This document shows, piece by piece, positions 8,328 to 17,207 of a stretch of DNA of 64,000 nucleotides. Every line of letters starts with the position of its first letter. The first letter of the stretch is position 1. The stretch is from Deltaproteobacteria bacterium (lineage in GTDB: Bacteria > Desulfobacterota > Dissulfuribacteria > Dissulfuribacterales > DYLC01). Under the pieces are notes generated by a model. The model searched no databases. It saw only the letters and a list, made by a program, of their open reading frames with translations, and was not told where the DNA came from. The position numbers and the translations under genes are program-made. Location of the stretch: the NCBI GenBank assembly GCA_028695735.1, contig JAQVIJ010000002.1:271852-335851 (forward strand), read 5' to 3'.

Positions 8328-10298
8328 ATGGAAACCGTTGGCAAGACTGTAAACATACGTTTGTTGGATGGCACTGTTCAAGAAGTACCTGAGGGCTCCG
8401 TTGTATCGGATGTGTTGGTTAATGTCTTGAGCAAGAAAAAGGCGAAAGAGGTCTTGCTGGTGCGTATAAATGATGGGAGCGGTGGTCCTGTGCTAAAAGA
8501 CCTCTCCTCCCGTCTGGAAAAAGATTGTGAGCTGGACTTTGTTACGGCCAGCGACCCAGAGGCCCTTGATGTCCTTCGTCATACAACCGCCCATGTGATG
8601 GCCCAGGCGGTTAAGGAATTGTTTCCTGATGTCAAGGTGGCCATAGGGCCTGCTATAGAAAATGGTTTTTATTACGATTTTGACTATAAAAAGGGGTTTA
8701 CTCCAGAGGATTTGGCGGCCATAGAGCTCAAGATGCACGGGATCATTCATGCCCGTCAGGCGATTGTGAGAAAATCCATGCCCATAGAGGATGCCAGGGC
8801 CTACATGGAGCAGCATGAAGAGGTGTACAAGCTTCAGATCCTGAATGAGCTTGCCTCTCAGGGTGAAAAAACTGTGTCTTTCTACGGGCAGGGTGGTTTT
8901 TGGGACCTTTGCAGAGGGCCGCATCTCCCTGACACTGGTTGTATCCCTGCCTTTAAACTTACCCATACGGCCGGAGCCTATTGGCGGGGCGATGAGAAGC
9001 AACCCATGCTTCAGCGTATCTATGGCACCTCTTTCTTCAGCGCAAAGGAGCTCAAGGCATATTTAGACAGGCTGGAAGAGGCAAAACGAAGGGACCATCG
9101 CAGGCTCGGCAGGGAACTGGAGCTGTTTGCCATTGATGATGCCATCGGGCCAGGTCTGATACTCTGGCAGCCCAAGGGTGCCTTGATGCGCAAGACCATA
9201 GAGGATTTCTGGCGTAGCGAGCACCTGCGCCGCGGTTATGAGCTGTTATACACACCGCATATAGCAAGAAGAGACCTGTGGAAGACAAGCGGCCATTTGG
9301 ATTTTTATTCTGAGAGCATGTACGCACCCATGGACATCGACGAGGTGCAGTATCAGCTCAAGCCCATGAATTGCCCCTTCCACATTGCTATTTATAACAT
9401 CAGGAAAAGAAGTTATCGCGAATTGCCTCTGAGATGGTGCGAACTCGGCACCGTATATCGCTATGAACGGACAGGCACGCTCCATGGTCTGATGCGCGTG
9501 CGTGGTTTCACTCAGGACGACGCCCATATCTTTTGCACCAAGGAGCAGTTGAGCAAGGAGATTGGTGAGATACTCGCCATGACCCTTTATGTATTGCGCG
9601 TGTTTGGTTTTCATCGTTATGATGTATATCTTTCAACCCGTCCTGAGAAATACGTGGGTACGGATGAGAACTGGGAGCGCGCTACCAATGCCCTGAAAGA
9701 GGCCCTTGAGACTCAAGGCCTGCCATATAGCATTGATCCTGGCGAAGGGGTCTTTTACGGGCCAAAGATAGACATCAAGATCAAGGATTGCCTGGATCGT
9801 TCCTGGCAGTGTTCCACCATTCAGGTGGATTTCAATCTGCCGGAACGTTTCAATGTGCGTTATGTGGGTGAGGATGGGCAGGAACATGCCCCCATCATGA
9901 TTCATAGGGCATTGATGGGCTCGCTTGAGCGTTTTTTTGGTGTATTGATCGAACACTATGCAGGCGCCTTCCCCATGTGGCTGGCCCCTGTCCAGGCCGT
10001 TGTGCTGACTGTTACAGACCGTTGTGATGCATGGGCTTCTCATGTGGCGAGTGAGCTGCAAAAGGCTGGTTTTCGTGTATCGCTGGACCTTCGCAACGAA
10101 AAACTGGGCAAGAAGGTCAGAGAGGCACAGTTATCCAAGATACCGTTCATGCTGGTGGTCGGAGACAGTGAGGTGCAGGGGCATACAGTCACTCCCCGCA
10201 CAAGGAAAGGCGACAGTCTTGAGTCGATGTCTGTTGATGGAATAATTGATTTGTTTAACAAAGAGATTCAGGCTGCATTTGATTCGGCTGTTCAGTAG
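8328..10298 (+). CDS. thrS: Threonyl-tRNA synthetase
   Basis: A class II aminoacyl-tRNA synthetase of about 656 residues that charges tRNA-Thr in the cytosol. Domains in order: TGS (about 5-70), the editing domain with the HTTAHVMAQAV motif (HxxxH) followed by the SAD region, the catalytic core with MNCPFH (zinc cysteine), motif 2 YRYERTGTLHGLMRVRGF and motif 3 around HRALMGSLERF, and the C-terminal anticodon-binding domain from about 550. The frame is open from a TTG at 8322, but the ATG at 8328 two codons later is preferred. It heads a translation gene block with infC, rpmI and rplT, the common bacterial order. Confidence 0.97.
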   Translation: METVGKTVNIRLLDGTVQEVPEGSVVSDVLVNVLSKKKAKEVLLVRINDGSGGPVLKDLSSRLEKDCELDFVTASDPEALDVLRHTTAHVMAQAVKELFPDVKVAIGPAIENGFYYDFDYKKGFTPEDLAAIELKMHGIIHARQAIVRKSMPIEDARAYMEQHEEVYKLQILNELASQGEKTVSFYGQGGFWDLCRGPHLPDTGCIPAFKLTHTAGAYWRGDEKQPMLQRIYGTSFFSAKELKAYLDRLEEAKRRDHRRLGRELELFAIDDAIGPGLILWQPKGALMRKTIEDFWRSEHLRRGYELLYTPHIARRDLWKTSGHLDFYSESMYAPMDIDEVQYQLKPMNCPFHIAIYNIRKRSYRELPLRWCELGTVYRYERTGTLHGLMRVRGFTQDDAHIFCTKEQLSKEIGEILAMTLYVLRVFGFHRYDVYLSTRPEKYVGTDENWERATNALKEALETQGLPYSIDPGEGVFYGPKIDIKIKDCLDRSWQCSTIQVDFNLPERFNVRYVGEDGQEHAPIMIHRALMGSLERFFGVLIEHYAGAFPMWLAPVQAVVLTVTDRCDAWASHVASELQKAGFRVSLDLRNEKLGKKVREAQLSKIPFMLVVGDSEVQGHTVTPRTRKGDSLESMSVDGIIDLFNKEIQAAFDSAVQ

Positions 10299-10428
10299 AT
10301 TGTTTTTATATATTGCATTTTTCGTTGTTGAATAGTTTGAGATTGTTTTGTAGTTGTTTTATCTATTTTGACAGACGTTGCATACTGTCTCTGACAGGAA
10401 ATGCCGTCGGAATTTCGGGAGGTAGGAT

Positions 10429-10944
10429 ATAGGCAAGGAAACCATTAATATCAATAATGCAATCCAGTCTGATAATGTGCGTCTTATCGGTAAGGATGGT
10501 GCAAATCTGGGTGTTGTTTCCATTCGTGAGGCATTGGAGAGGGCAGGGCAGGAGTTTTTAGACCTGGTGGAGATAGTTCCCAACGCCAACCCTCCTGTTT
10601 GCCGCATCATGGATTTCGGCAAGTTCAAATATGAACAGAGTAAAAAGGCCCAAGAGGCCAAGAAGAAGCAGATCCAGATTCAGATAAAAGAAATCAAATT
10701 GCGTCCCAAGACCGATACGCACGATCTGGAGGTCAAGAAGAGACATATAAAAGAGTTTATAGAGGACGGCAACAAGGTCAAGGTGACCATCCGTTTCAGG
10801 GGCCGGGAGATGATGCACAAGGATATCGGTATAGAAATCCTGAAAAAAATGGTGCAGGACCTCTCTGATGTGGCGGTTATGGAAGGCACTATGGGCATGG
10901 AAGGCCCCACCGTTCATATTATGTTGATACCTAAAAGAGATTGA
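10429..10944 (+). CDS. infC: Translation initiation factor IF-3, with AUA start codon
   Basis: A 171-residue IF-3, which binds the 30S subunit and rejects non-canonical initiation. Downstream of the first ATG/GTG-type codon (GTG at 10477) only a truncated N-domain would be made. Reading the frame upstream gives (M)GKETININNAIQSDNVRLIG, which fits the usual IF-3 N-terminus (type M-A-K-x-T-x-N-x-N-x-x-I-R). The first codon of that stretch is ATA at 10429, with GGGAGG 6 nt upstream and an in-frame TAG two codons before it. The alternative ATT at 10444 has only AAGGA 4 nt upstream. A rare start codon in infC is the known basis of IF-3 autorepression (AUU in E. coli). Next gene: rpmI. Confidence 0.9.
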   Translation: MGKETININNAIQSDNVRLIGKDGANLGVVSIREALERAGQEFLDLVEIVPNANPPVCRIMDFGKFKYEQSKKAQEAKKKQIQIQIKEIKLRPKTDTHDLEVKKRHIKEFIEDGNKVKVTIRFRGREMMHKDIGIEILKKMVQDLSDVAVMEGTMGMEGPTVHIMLIPKRD

Positions 10945-10968
10945 TTGTAAATCTATGAGGAGAAAAAT

Positions 10969-11166
10969 ATGCCTAAGATAAAGACAAAAAGGGCCGCTGC
11001 AAAGCGTTTTACTGTGACTGGTACGGGCAAGCTGGTCTGCCACAGGGCGGGCAAGAGACATCTCTTGACTCACAAGTCACGGGCCAGAAAGAGACATCTT
11101 GGCCAGCCGATGATAGTGGATACTGGTGTGACCAGGAATTTGAGGCGCGCCTTGCCTTCTCTGTGA
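10969..11166 (+). CDS. rpmI: 50S ribosomal protein L35
   Basis: A 65-residue basic ribosomal protein with the family's N-terminus MPKIKTKRAAAKRF and the HLLTHKSRARKRHL segment. It lies 24 nt behind infC with an AGGAG Shine-Dalgarno and ahead of rplT, the standard infC-rpmI-rplT order. In many bacteria L20 represses this operon; the sequence here does not show the operator clearly. Confidence 0.97.
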   Translation: MPKIKTKRAAAKRFTVTGTGKLVCHRAGKRHLLTHKSRARKRHLGQPMIVDTGVTRNLRRALPSL

Positions 11167-11227
11167 GAGGCATTTTGGCGTTGCGTCACATTGATTTTAT
11201 TTATTTTTTGAGACAGGAGTTATAGTT

Positions 11228-11578
11228 ATGCCAAGAGTAAAGCGTGGTTTCAAGGCCAGAAGACGTCGCAACAAGATATTGCAGATGGCCAAGGGTTACT
11301 GGGGTAACCGCAGCCGTCGTTATAGATCCGCCAAAGAGACAGTGGAAAGGGCCCTTTATTTCTCTTATAGGGATAGAAAGGCCAAGAAAGGGGAGTTCAG
11401 GGGGCTCTGGATTGTGCGCATCAATGCCGCCTGCAGGGAACATGGGCTTTCATACAGCAAATTTATGGGAGCGCTTCATAAGGCTGGTGTGGAGATAGAC
11501 CGCAAGGTGCTCGCCAATCTGGCTGTTACCGATGCCAGGGCCTTTGCAGCAGTTGTGGAGCTGGCCAAGGCAGCCTGA
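11228..11578 (+). CDS. rplT: 50S ribosomal protein L20
   Basis: A 116-residue basic protein that binds 23S rRNA early in large-subunit assembly and often represses its own operon. Seen: the N-terminal extension [17 protein letters not shown], the [17 protein letters not shown] segment, and the C-terminal globular part ending ELAKAA. Length is as expected. It is separated from rpmI by 61 nt and preceded by an AGGAG motif. Confidence 0.97.
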   Translation: MPRVKRGFKARRRRNKILQMAKGYWGNRSRRYRSAKETVERALYFSYRDRKAKKGEFRGLWIVRINAACREHGLSYSKFMGALHKAGVEIDRKVLANLAVTDARAFAAVVELAKAA

Positions 11579-11601
11579 TGCCCGTTTCCATCGCTCATTA
11601 G

Positions 11602-12612
11602 ATGCTCGACAGACTAAATGCCATCAGGGAGCAGGCTGTTTCCGCCATAGCTGCATCGGCGGATATTACCGCACTGGAAAGGATTGAGACGGATTTTCTG
11701 GGCCGAAAGGGCGTCCTGACCTCTCTTTTGCGCACACTTGGCAGTTTACCCGCTGAGCAAAGACCTCAATTCGGCAGCGCTGTCAATGCCCTTAAACAGG
11801 AACTGGCGGATGGAATAGAAAAACGGCGTCAGGAGCTGAAGGAGCTGATTGGCGCTGTAAAAATAGCCGGCCTGGACATCACCCTTCCAGGCCGTTCATT
11901 GCCATTGGGAAGGCTGCATCCCATTACGCAGGTCCTTAACGAGGTGTGTGATATCTTTCGGCGAATGGGTTTTGGAGTAGCTGAAGGACCTGAGGTAGAA
12001 CTGGATTTTTATAATTTCGAGGCATTGAATATACCTGCCAATCATCCGGCGAGGGACATGCAGGACACCTTTTATGTGGACGACAAGGTCCTGTTGCGCA
12101 CTCATACCTCTCCCATTCAGGTGCGCACCATGGAAAGGCTTCAGCCGCCCCTGCGCATTATAGCGCCAGGCAAGGTTTATCGCTGCGATTCCGATGTGAC
12201 TCATACTCCGATGTTCCATCAGGTGGAAGGCCTGATGGTGGATACTGACATCTCGTTTGCCTACCTCAAAGGGACACTTACGCACTTCATACAGCATTTC
12301 TTTGACGCCAAGACATCGGTCAGATTCAGGCCGAGTTTTTTTCCTTTTACAGAGCCCAGCGCTGAAGTGGACATTCAGTGTGTGATATGCAGGGGGAAGG
12401 GCTGCCGGGTGTGTTCCAATACCGGATGGCTGGAGGTGTTGGGTGCAGGCATGGTGCATCCAGCCGTGTTTCGGTCCATAGGTTATGATTCAGAGCGTTA
12501 CACCGGTTTTGCCTTTGGGCTTGGCATTGAAAGGTTTACGATGTTGAGATACGGCATTGATGACATTCGTCTTTTCTATGAAAACGATCTGCGTTTTCTC
12601 AGACAGTTTTGA
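11602..12612 (+). CDS. pheS: Phenylalanyl-tRNA synthetase alpha subunit
   Basis: A 336-residue catalytic subunit of the alpha2-beta2 enzyme that charges tRNA-Phe. Seen: the N-terminal coiled-coil arm (about 1-90), then class II motifs including LRTHTSPIQVRTM, YRCDSDVTHTPMFHQVEG (motif 2) and the C-terminal FGLGIERFTMLRYGI (motif 3). It begins 23 nt after rplT and pheT starts 9 nt after its stop, so the subunits are cotranslated. Confidence 0.97.
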   Translation: MLDRLNAIREQAVSAIAASADITALERIETDFLGRKGVLTSLLRTLGSLPAEQRPQFGSAVNALKQELADGIEKRRQELKELIGAVKIAGLDITLPGRSLPLGRLHPITQVLNEVCDIFRRMGFGVAEGPEVELDFYNFEALNIPANHPARDMQDTFYVDDKVLLRTHTSPIQVRTMERLQPPLRIIAPGKVYRCDSDVTHTPMFHQVEGLMVDTDISFAYLKGTLTHFIQHFFDAKTSVRFRPSFFPFTEPSAEVDIQCVICRGKGCRVCSNTGWLEVLGAGMVHPAVFRSIGYDSERYTGFAFGLGIERFTMLRYGIDDIRLFYENDLRFLRQF

Positions 12613-12621
12613 TTCAGTCTC

Positions 12622-14700
12622 ATGAAGATACTCACTTCCTGGTTGAAAGAATTTGTGGATTGCAATGCCCCTGTCACAAAATTGGCCCATGATCTGACCA
12701 TGGCCGGTTTGGAGGTCGAGGGTATTGAACAGCTTGGAGACGGCGATGCCGTCATTGAGGTCAGTATCACGCCCAACAGGCCGGATTGTCTGAGCGTGTT
12801 GGGCATCGCCAGGGATGTTTCAGCCATCTATTCTTGTCCGGTGCTGTATCAGATGGATTTGCCGCCTCTTTCAAGCGCCTCTGATTTCGCTGTCCCAATT
12901 CACATCGAGGCACCCGCTTTATGCCCCCGTTATGCCGCAGCATCTTTATCGGGCGTGACCATCGCCTCCTCTCCTGACTGGCTTGTCAAAAGACTTGCCG
13001 CCTGCGGTGTGCGCTCTATCAATAATGTTGTTGATGCCACCAATTATGTGATGCTGGAGCTTGGACAGCCCTTACATGCCTTTGATCTTGAGCGGTTAAA
13101 TGGGCCTGGTATTGTAGTGAGAACCGCTCCGGGGGAACGCCTGACCACTTTGGACGGCAAAGAACGGGTGTTTGAGGGGGATATGCTGGCCATCTGCGAT
13201 ATGAAATGCCCTGTGGCCGTAGCCGGTGTCATGGGAGGGGCCGATTCAGAGGTGACCGACCGGACTCGCAATGTGCTTTTGGAGGCCGCATTTTTCAACC
13301 CTGATTCCATTCGCAGGACATCCAGAATGCTGAGGCTTTCCACCGAGGCATCATATCGCTTTGAGCGTGGCGTGGACCCTGAACTGCCCTTGATCGCCCT
13401 GAAGAGAACCGTGGAACTGCTGCAGCAGTTGGGTGCATTGAAACAGGATGCACTTTATTTCGACAACTATGCGGTCAGGCATGAACCGCCGGTCATCCAC
13501 TTGCGCACTGAAAGACTTGCCAGACTGCTTGGCCTGTCCATCCCCCTTGAAGAGGTCGTGGCCATACTTGCCAGACTTGGTGTAAAAATTCAAGAATCCA
13601 CTGGAATTTTGATGTGTATCCCACCGAGTTTCCGTCCTGATCTTAAAGAAGAGATCGATCTGGTGGAAGATGTGGCGCGCATCTACAGTTATGACCGTCT
13701 TGGGACCGACATGCCAAGGGCCGTTATTGCAGGCCAGCAGCCTGAGAGCCGGTGGGAACAGGAGATAAAACTCAAGAATTTTCTGGTTTCCCAGGGTTTG
13801 ACAGAGTGTATTTCATACAGTTTTTGTTCTCCTGAAGAGATTTCCGGTCTTTTTCTTGCGAATGGAGACACCAGAACCTCCCTTGTTAGGCTTCAAAATC
13901 CCCTTACAGAGGAGCTTTCCGTAATGCGTACCAGCCTGGTCCCGTGTCTGTTGAGCGCATTGGCCAGAAACAATGCACGCGGGGTGAATGATGTGAAGCT
14001 CTTCGAATTGGGCCGGGTTTTTTATGCCCAGGGCAGGTCTATGCTTCCGGTGGAGGAAAGGCGTTGCGCGGTCTTGTTTGCTGGTTCCCGCTATACGAGT
14101 TCCTGGGCATGGTCAAAGGATGGTGTTGACCTTTTTGATGTGAAAGGTATCTTTGAAAATATCGTCGAATTTATGCGCCTGGAGGGTGTTTCCTTGAATG
14201 CATCCTCGCGGCAGGAGCCGTTTTATCTGCCAGGTTCCTCTGCATGGATAGTTGTTGACGATAGGCAAATCGGCAGTATGGGCTGTATAGCGCCTGCCGT
14301 TCTGGAGCGGTTCGATATCCGCATAGACAGTAAAGCCGGTGTCTTTGTGCTGGACATCTCTTTTGACGGTCTTTGTGAAGCAAGAAAGACACGGCCTGTT
14401 TTCAAGGCACTACCTAAGTATCCTGCCATTTCAAGGGATGCGGCCATTATCGTTACAGATGAAATCTCCTGGGCTGCTGTTCAGGAATTTATAGCCTCAC
14501 AGAATATAACTTACCTGGAAAATGTCACATTGTTCGACCTCTATACCGGAAAGCCTATTCCAAAAGGATACAAAAGCATGGGGCTGCGCATGGTATATCG
14601 TTCAATGGAGCGGACCCTGACGGAGGAGGATATAGCCAAGGGACATCAGGGCCTGGTTGACAGCCTGATACAGCATTTTCAGGCGCAGCTTCGTGCATAG
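12622..14700 (+). CDS. pheT: Phenylalanyl-tRNA synthetase beta subunit, short form without the N-terminal tRNA-binding domain
   Basis: A 692-residue beta subunit, about 100 residues shorter than usual. The N-terminus (MKILTSWLKEFVDCN ... LTMAGLEVEGIEQL) is normal, but at residue ~39 it passes after a short GDGDAV linker straight to IEVSITPNRPDCLSVLGIARDV. The EMAP-II/OB-fold tRNA-binding domain normally found between these two points is absent, without any frameshift. The B3/B4 editing domain (about 95-290), B5, core and C-terminal FDX-ACB domain (KALPKYPAISRDAAI, from about 590) are present. The gene is otherwise intact and sits in its usual operon, so it is probably functional. Confidence 0.95.
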   Translation: MKILTSWLKEFVDCNAPVTKLAHDLTMAGLEVEGIEQLGDGDAVIEVSITPNRPDCLSVLGIARDVSAIYSCPVLYQMDLPPLSSASDFAVPIHIEAPALCPRYAAASLSGVTIASSPDWLVKRLAACGVRSINNVVDATNYVMLELGQPLHAFDLERLNGPGIVVRTAPGERLTTLDGKERVFEGDMLAICDMKCPVAVAGVMGGADSEVTDRTRNVLLEAAFFNPDSIRRTSRMLRLSTEASYRFERGVDPELPLIALKRTVELLQQLGALKQDALYFDNYAVRHEPPVIHLRTERLARLLGLSIPLEEVVAILARLGVKIQESTGILMCIPPSFRPDLKEEIDLVEDVARIYSYDRLGTDMPRAVIAGQQPESRWEQEIKLKNFLVSQGLTECISYSFCSPEEISGLFLANGDTRTSLVRLQNPLTEELSVMRTSLVPCLLSALARNNARGVNDVKLFELGRVFYAQGRSMLPVEERRCAVLFAGSRYTSSWAWSKDGVDLFDVKGIFENIVEFMRLEGVSLNASSRQEPFYLPGSSAWIVVDDRQIGSMGCIAPAVLERFDIRIDSKAGVFVLDISFDGLCEARKTRPVFKALPKYPAISRDAAIIVTDEISWAAVQEFIASQNITYLENVTLFDLYTGKPIPKGYKSMGLRMVYRSMERTLTEEDIAKGHQGLVDSLIQHFQAQLRA

Positions 14701-14709
14701 GGATATGAT

Positions 14710-15027
14710 GTGAGAACTGTCACCAAAAAGGAACTGGCCAGACAGATAGCCCATCGTCTTGGTTTTTCTCAAAGGGTCAGCCTTGAGCTTGTGAATGCCT
14801 TTTTTACGGAATTGAGCCTGTTGCTTGGAGAGAAAAAAAACATAAAATTTTTTCGTTTTGGTCAATTCGTATCCATGAAACATCCGGAGCGCAGGGGGTT
14901 GCATCCTGTGTCCGGAAAGGAGATTCGAATACCAGCCGGAGAACGGGTGGTATTCAGGCCGAGTCGCACCCTGAAGGCTATCGTGAATGGCAAAAGAGAG
15001 CGAAAAGAAGTATTATCGCATAGGTGA
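14710..15027 (+). CDS. HU/IHF-family DNA-bending protein (IHF alpha-like)
   Basis: A 105-residue histone-like protein that bends DNA. Seen: the helical N-terminus TKKELARQIAHRLGFS, the FFRFGQFVSMK core strand and the DNA-binding arm with the tip HPVSGKEIRIPAGERVVFRPS, including the conserved IPA. It starts with GTG. Position after pheT and before a merR gene matches ihfA (himA) in proteobacteria, but the lack of a paired subunit here prevents a firm IHF call; HU is the alternative. The 3' end overlaps the MerR gene by 41 bp. Confidence 0.85.
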   Translation: MRTVTKKELARQIAHRLGFSQRVSLELVNAFFTELSLLLGEKKNIKFFRFGQFVSMKHPERRGLHPVSGKEIRIPAGERVVFRPSRTLKAIVNGKRERKEVLSHR

Positions 15028-15331
15028 GGTAAGCAATCTGACCGGTGTAGAACCTCATGTGCTTCGATATTGGGAGACGGAGTTCAGACAGATTCGTCCT
15101 CATCGTGTGGCCAAACAGCGTCTTTATCGCCAGGAAGACCTGCTAATTATCGAGAAGATAAAGGACCTGCTGCACCATCAGGGAATGACAATAACCGGTG
15201 CCAAAAAGGCTATGGAACGTTCGGCGCAATCGCCTGTCATGCAGCGGAATCTTTTTCAAAAAACCGTTGACATAGAAGATATCCTTTTCATTCGCAACGA
15301 GTTGTTGGCAATACTCGCCATCTTGAAGTAA
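14987..15331 (+). CDS. MerR-family transcriptional regulator
   Basis: A 114-residue regulator with an N-terminal winged helix: YRIGEVSNLTGVEPHVLRYWETEF (residues 10-33) is the MerR signature, and RLYRQEDLLIIEKIKDLLHHQGMTI forms the wing and following helices. No C-terminal effector domain follows, only a short helix, and no metal-binding cysteines are seen. The ihfA-merR pairing downstream of pheST is common in proteobacteria. Its targets are unknown. It overlaps the HU/IHF gene by 41 bp. Confidence 0.88.
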   Translation: MAKESEKKYYRIGEVSNLTGVEPHVLRYWETEFRQIRPHRVAKQRLYRQEDLLIIEKIKDLLHHQGMTITGAKKAMERSAQSPVMQRNLFQKTVDIEDILFIRNELLAILAILK

Positions 15332-15345
15332 TTAATTGACATATC

Positions 15346-16437
15346 ATGGATACTCAAACATTTGAACAATTAAAGGCATTACGAAACAGAATAGATTCCA
15401 TAGACGCTGAACTGGTTTCATTGCTACAGGAACGTTTTCGCCTTGCGATTCAAATAGGCGAGATCAAGGGCCAGGCTGAACGGGACATTCTGGATGTCAC
15501 GCGAGAGCGCGAGGTCATTGGGAATATTCTGGCAAAAAATCGGGAGGTCTTTCCCCCTGACGGTCTGAATGTCATATTTTCCGAGATTATATCGGCATGC
15601 AGAAACGCCCAGCGCCCCCTGGAAATAGGCTTTCTGGGGCCGGAGACCACCTTTACACACATGGCTGCTGTAAAATTTTTCGGCAATGCCCCCCATTTTA
15701 TACCCATGCCCAACATCACAGCCGTGTTTGAGGAGGTGGAGCGAAAGCGGGTGGACTTTGGAGTGGTTCCCATAGAAAATTCAGTGGAGGGCACTGTGGC
15801 CCTCACCTTAGACGGTCTTTGTGATTTCAAGGTGAAGATAAACGGAGAGATATTTCTGCCCATCTCCCACGACCTCATCAATCAAAGCGGCAGGACAGAC
15901 ACCATTCGCAGAATCCTTTCCCATCCCCATGCCTTGGCCCAGTGCAGAAATTGGTTGCAGAAAAACCTGCCCACTGTGCCCGTGGAGGAGGTGGTCAGCA
16001 CCGCCCAGGCCGCCAGATGGGCCGCTGTGGACTCATCCATCGCGGCCATAGCCAGCTCTTTGGCCGCCCGCACCTACAATCTGCAGGTAGTGGCGCATTC
16101 CATAGAGGATTATGCAGGAAACACCACTCGTTTTTTGATTCTTGGGCACAGGTCTCAAAGACCCAGCGGCAATGACAAGACATCTCTGCTCCTGAGCCTG
16201 GAGGACAAGCCCGGCTCCCTCTACCGCCTGCTCAAACCCTTGGCCGATCGCGGCATCAATCTCACCAAGATACAGTCCCGTCCTGTGAAAAACGAGCCCT
16301 GGCGTTATCTGTTCTATGTGGATATAGTGGGTCATATAGAGGATGATAAGGTGAAAGAGGGCATAGAGACCATTCGAAGCGGCTGCACCTTTCTGGAGTG
16401 GCTTGGTTCTTATCCGCAGGGTCAGCCTGTGGCCTGA
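15346..16437 (+). CDS. pheA: Bifunctional chorismate mutase/prephenate dehydratase (P-protein)
   Basis: A 363-residue two-step enzyme that turns chorismate into prephenate and then phenylpyruvate for phenylalanine synthesis. Domains in order: AroQ-type chorismate mutase (about 1-90: LRNRIDSIDAELVSLLQERF), prephenate dehydratase (about 92-270: GFLGPETTFTHMAA, the catalytic-site PIENSVEGTV), and a C-terminal ACT domain (about 283-355) with the phenylalanine-binding motif GSLYRLL and a degenerate SRPVKN in place of ESRP. Feedback inhibition by phenylalanine is therefore likely. It lies 14 nt behind merR and 14 nt ahead of the CooC-like gene. Confidence 0.95.
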   Translation: MDTQTFEQLKALRNRIDSIDAELVSLLQERFRLAIQIGEIKGQAERDILDVTREREVIGNILAKNREVFPPDGLNVIFSEIISACRNAQRPLEIGFLGPETTFTHMAAVKFFGNAPHFIPMPNITAVFEEVERKRVDFGVVPIENSVEGTVALTLDGLCDFKVKINGEIFLPISHDLINQSGRTDTIRRILSHPHALAQCRNWLQKNLPTVPVEEVVSTAQAARWAAVDSSIAAIASSLAARTYNLQVVAHSIEDYAGNTTRFLILGHRSQRPSGNDKTSLLLSLEDKPGSLYRLLKPLADRGINLTKIQSRPVKNEPWRYLFYVDIVGHIEDDKVKEGIETIRSGCTFLEWLGSYPQGQPVA

Positions 16438-16451
16438 AAGAGTAGGCGAAA

Positions 16452-17207
16452 ATGAAGATAGCTGTCAGCGGTAAAGGCGGCGTGGGAAAGACCACTCTGA
16501 GCGCCTTGCTCATAACCGTGCTTGCCTCCATGGGCCGCCGGGTCCTGGCCATAGATGCGGATTCCAGCCCGCATCTGGCGCGTGTTCTGGGTTTTCCCAA
16601 TCCGGACGAAATCACTCCCATAGCCGAGATGCGGGAGCTTTTAAACGAGCGCAGTGAGCGGGATGGGCCTTTTTACCGCCTAAATCCCCGTGTGGACGAC
16701 CTGCCTGAGCGCTTTATCCGCATTCAGGGCAACATCAAACTCATGACAGTGGGCGCTATTCGTCAGGGTGGAGGCGGCTGTGCCTGTTCTGACAATGTGG
16801 TACTGAAGGCCCTGCTCAATACCCTGATGCTCTCGCCCGACGAGGACATCGTATTGGACATGGAGGCAGGAGTGGAACACTTAGGCCGAGGGACCGTTGC
16901 CTCAGTGGATCACCTGCTGGTGGTGGCGCAGCCATACCTTGGCAGCATAGAGACCGTCTCCAAGATCATAGCCTTGGCCAAGGATCTGAAGATGAAGGCC
17001 ATTCATGTGGTGGTCAATGCCGTAAGCGCGCCTGAGGATGTGGTTTTTGTGGAAAAGAGCCTGAATATGCCTGTTCTGGCCGCATTTCCTGCCTCTTCAT
17101 TGGTTCGGCAGGCCGAGCGCACGGGTGCTGAGGTCGCCCTTGCAGATGAAACAATGCTTCAAAAGGCAAGGGAACTGCTGGAAAAATTAGGGGCGTTTTC
17201 GGCTTGA
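16452..17207 (+). CDS. CooC-type nickel-insertion ATPase
   Basis: A 251-residue P-loop ATPase of the MinD/CooC group. The deviant Walker A SGKGGVGKTT is at residues 6-15, and a CAC (CxC) motif at residues 110-112 matches the metal-binding pair by which CooC dimers hold nickel; DMEAGVEHLGRG corresponds to the switch region. CooC/AcsF proteins load nickel into CO dehydrogenase or acetyl-CoA synthase. No such enzyme is in the window, so the client is elsewhere or unknown. Its stop overlaps the folE2 start (TTGA), implying coupling. Confidence 0.85.
   Translation: MKIAVSGKGGVGKTTLSALLITVLASMGRRVLAIDADSSPHLARVLGFPNPDEITPIAEMRELLNERSERDGPFYRLNPRVDDLPERFIRIQGNIKLMTVGAIRQGGGGCACSDNVVLKALLNTLMLSPDEDIVLDMEAGVEHLGRGTVASVDHLLVVAQPYLGSIETVSKIIALAKDLKMKAIHVVVNAVSAPEDVVFVEKSLNMPVLAAFPASSLVRQAERTGAEVALADETMLQKARELLEKLGAFSA

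Noticed and set aside
10368-10396. Promoter TTGACA before infC
   Set aside because: The -35 hexamer is perfect but no acceptable -10 lies at 15-19 bp.
10477-10944. infC starting at GTG 10477
   Set aside because: It would remove the conserved N-terminal stretch that aligns with other IF-3 proteins and has no Shine-Dalgarno at the right distance.
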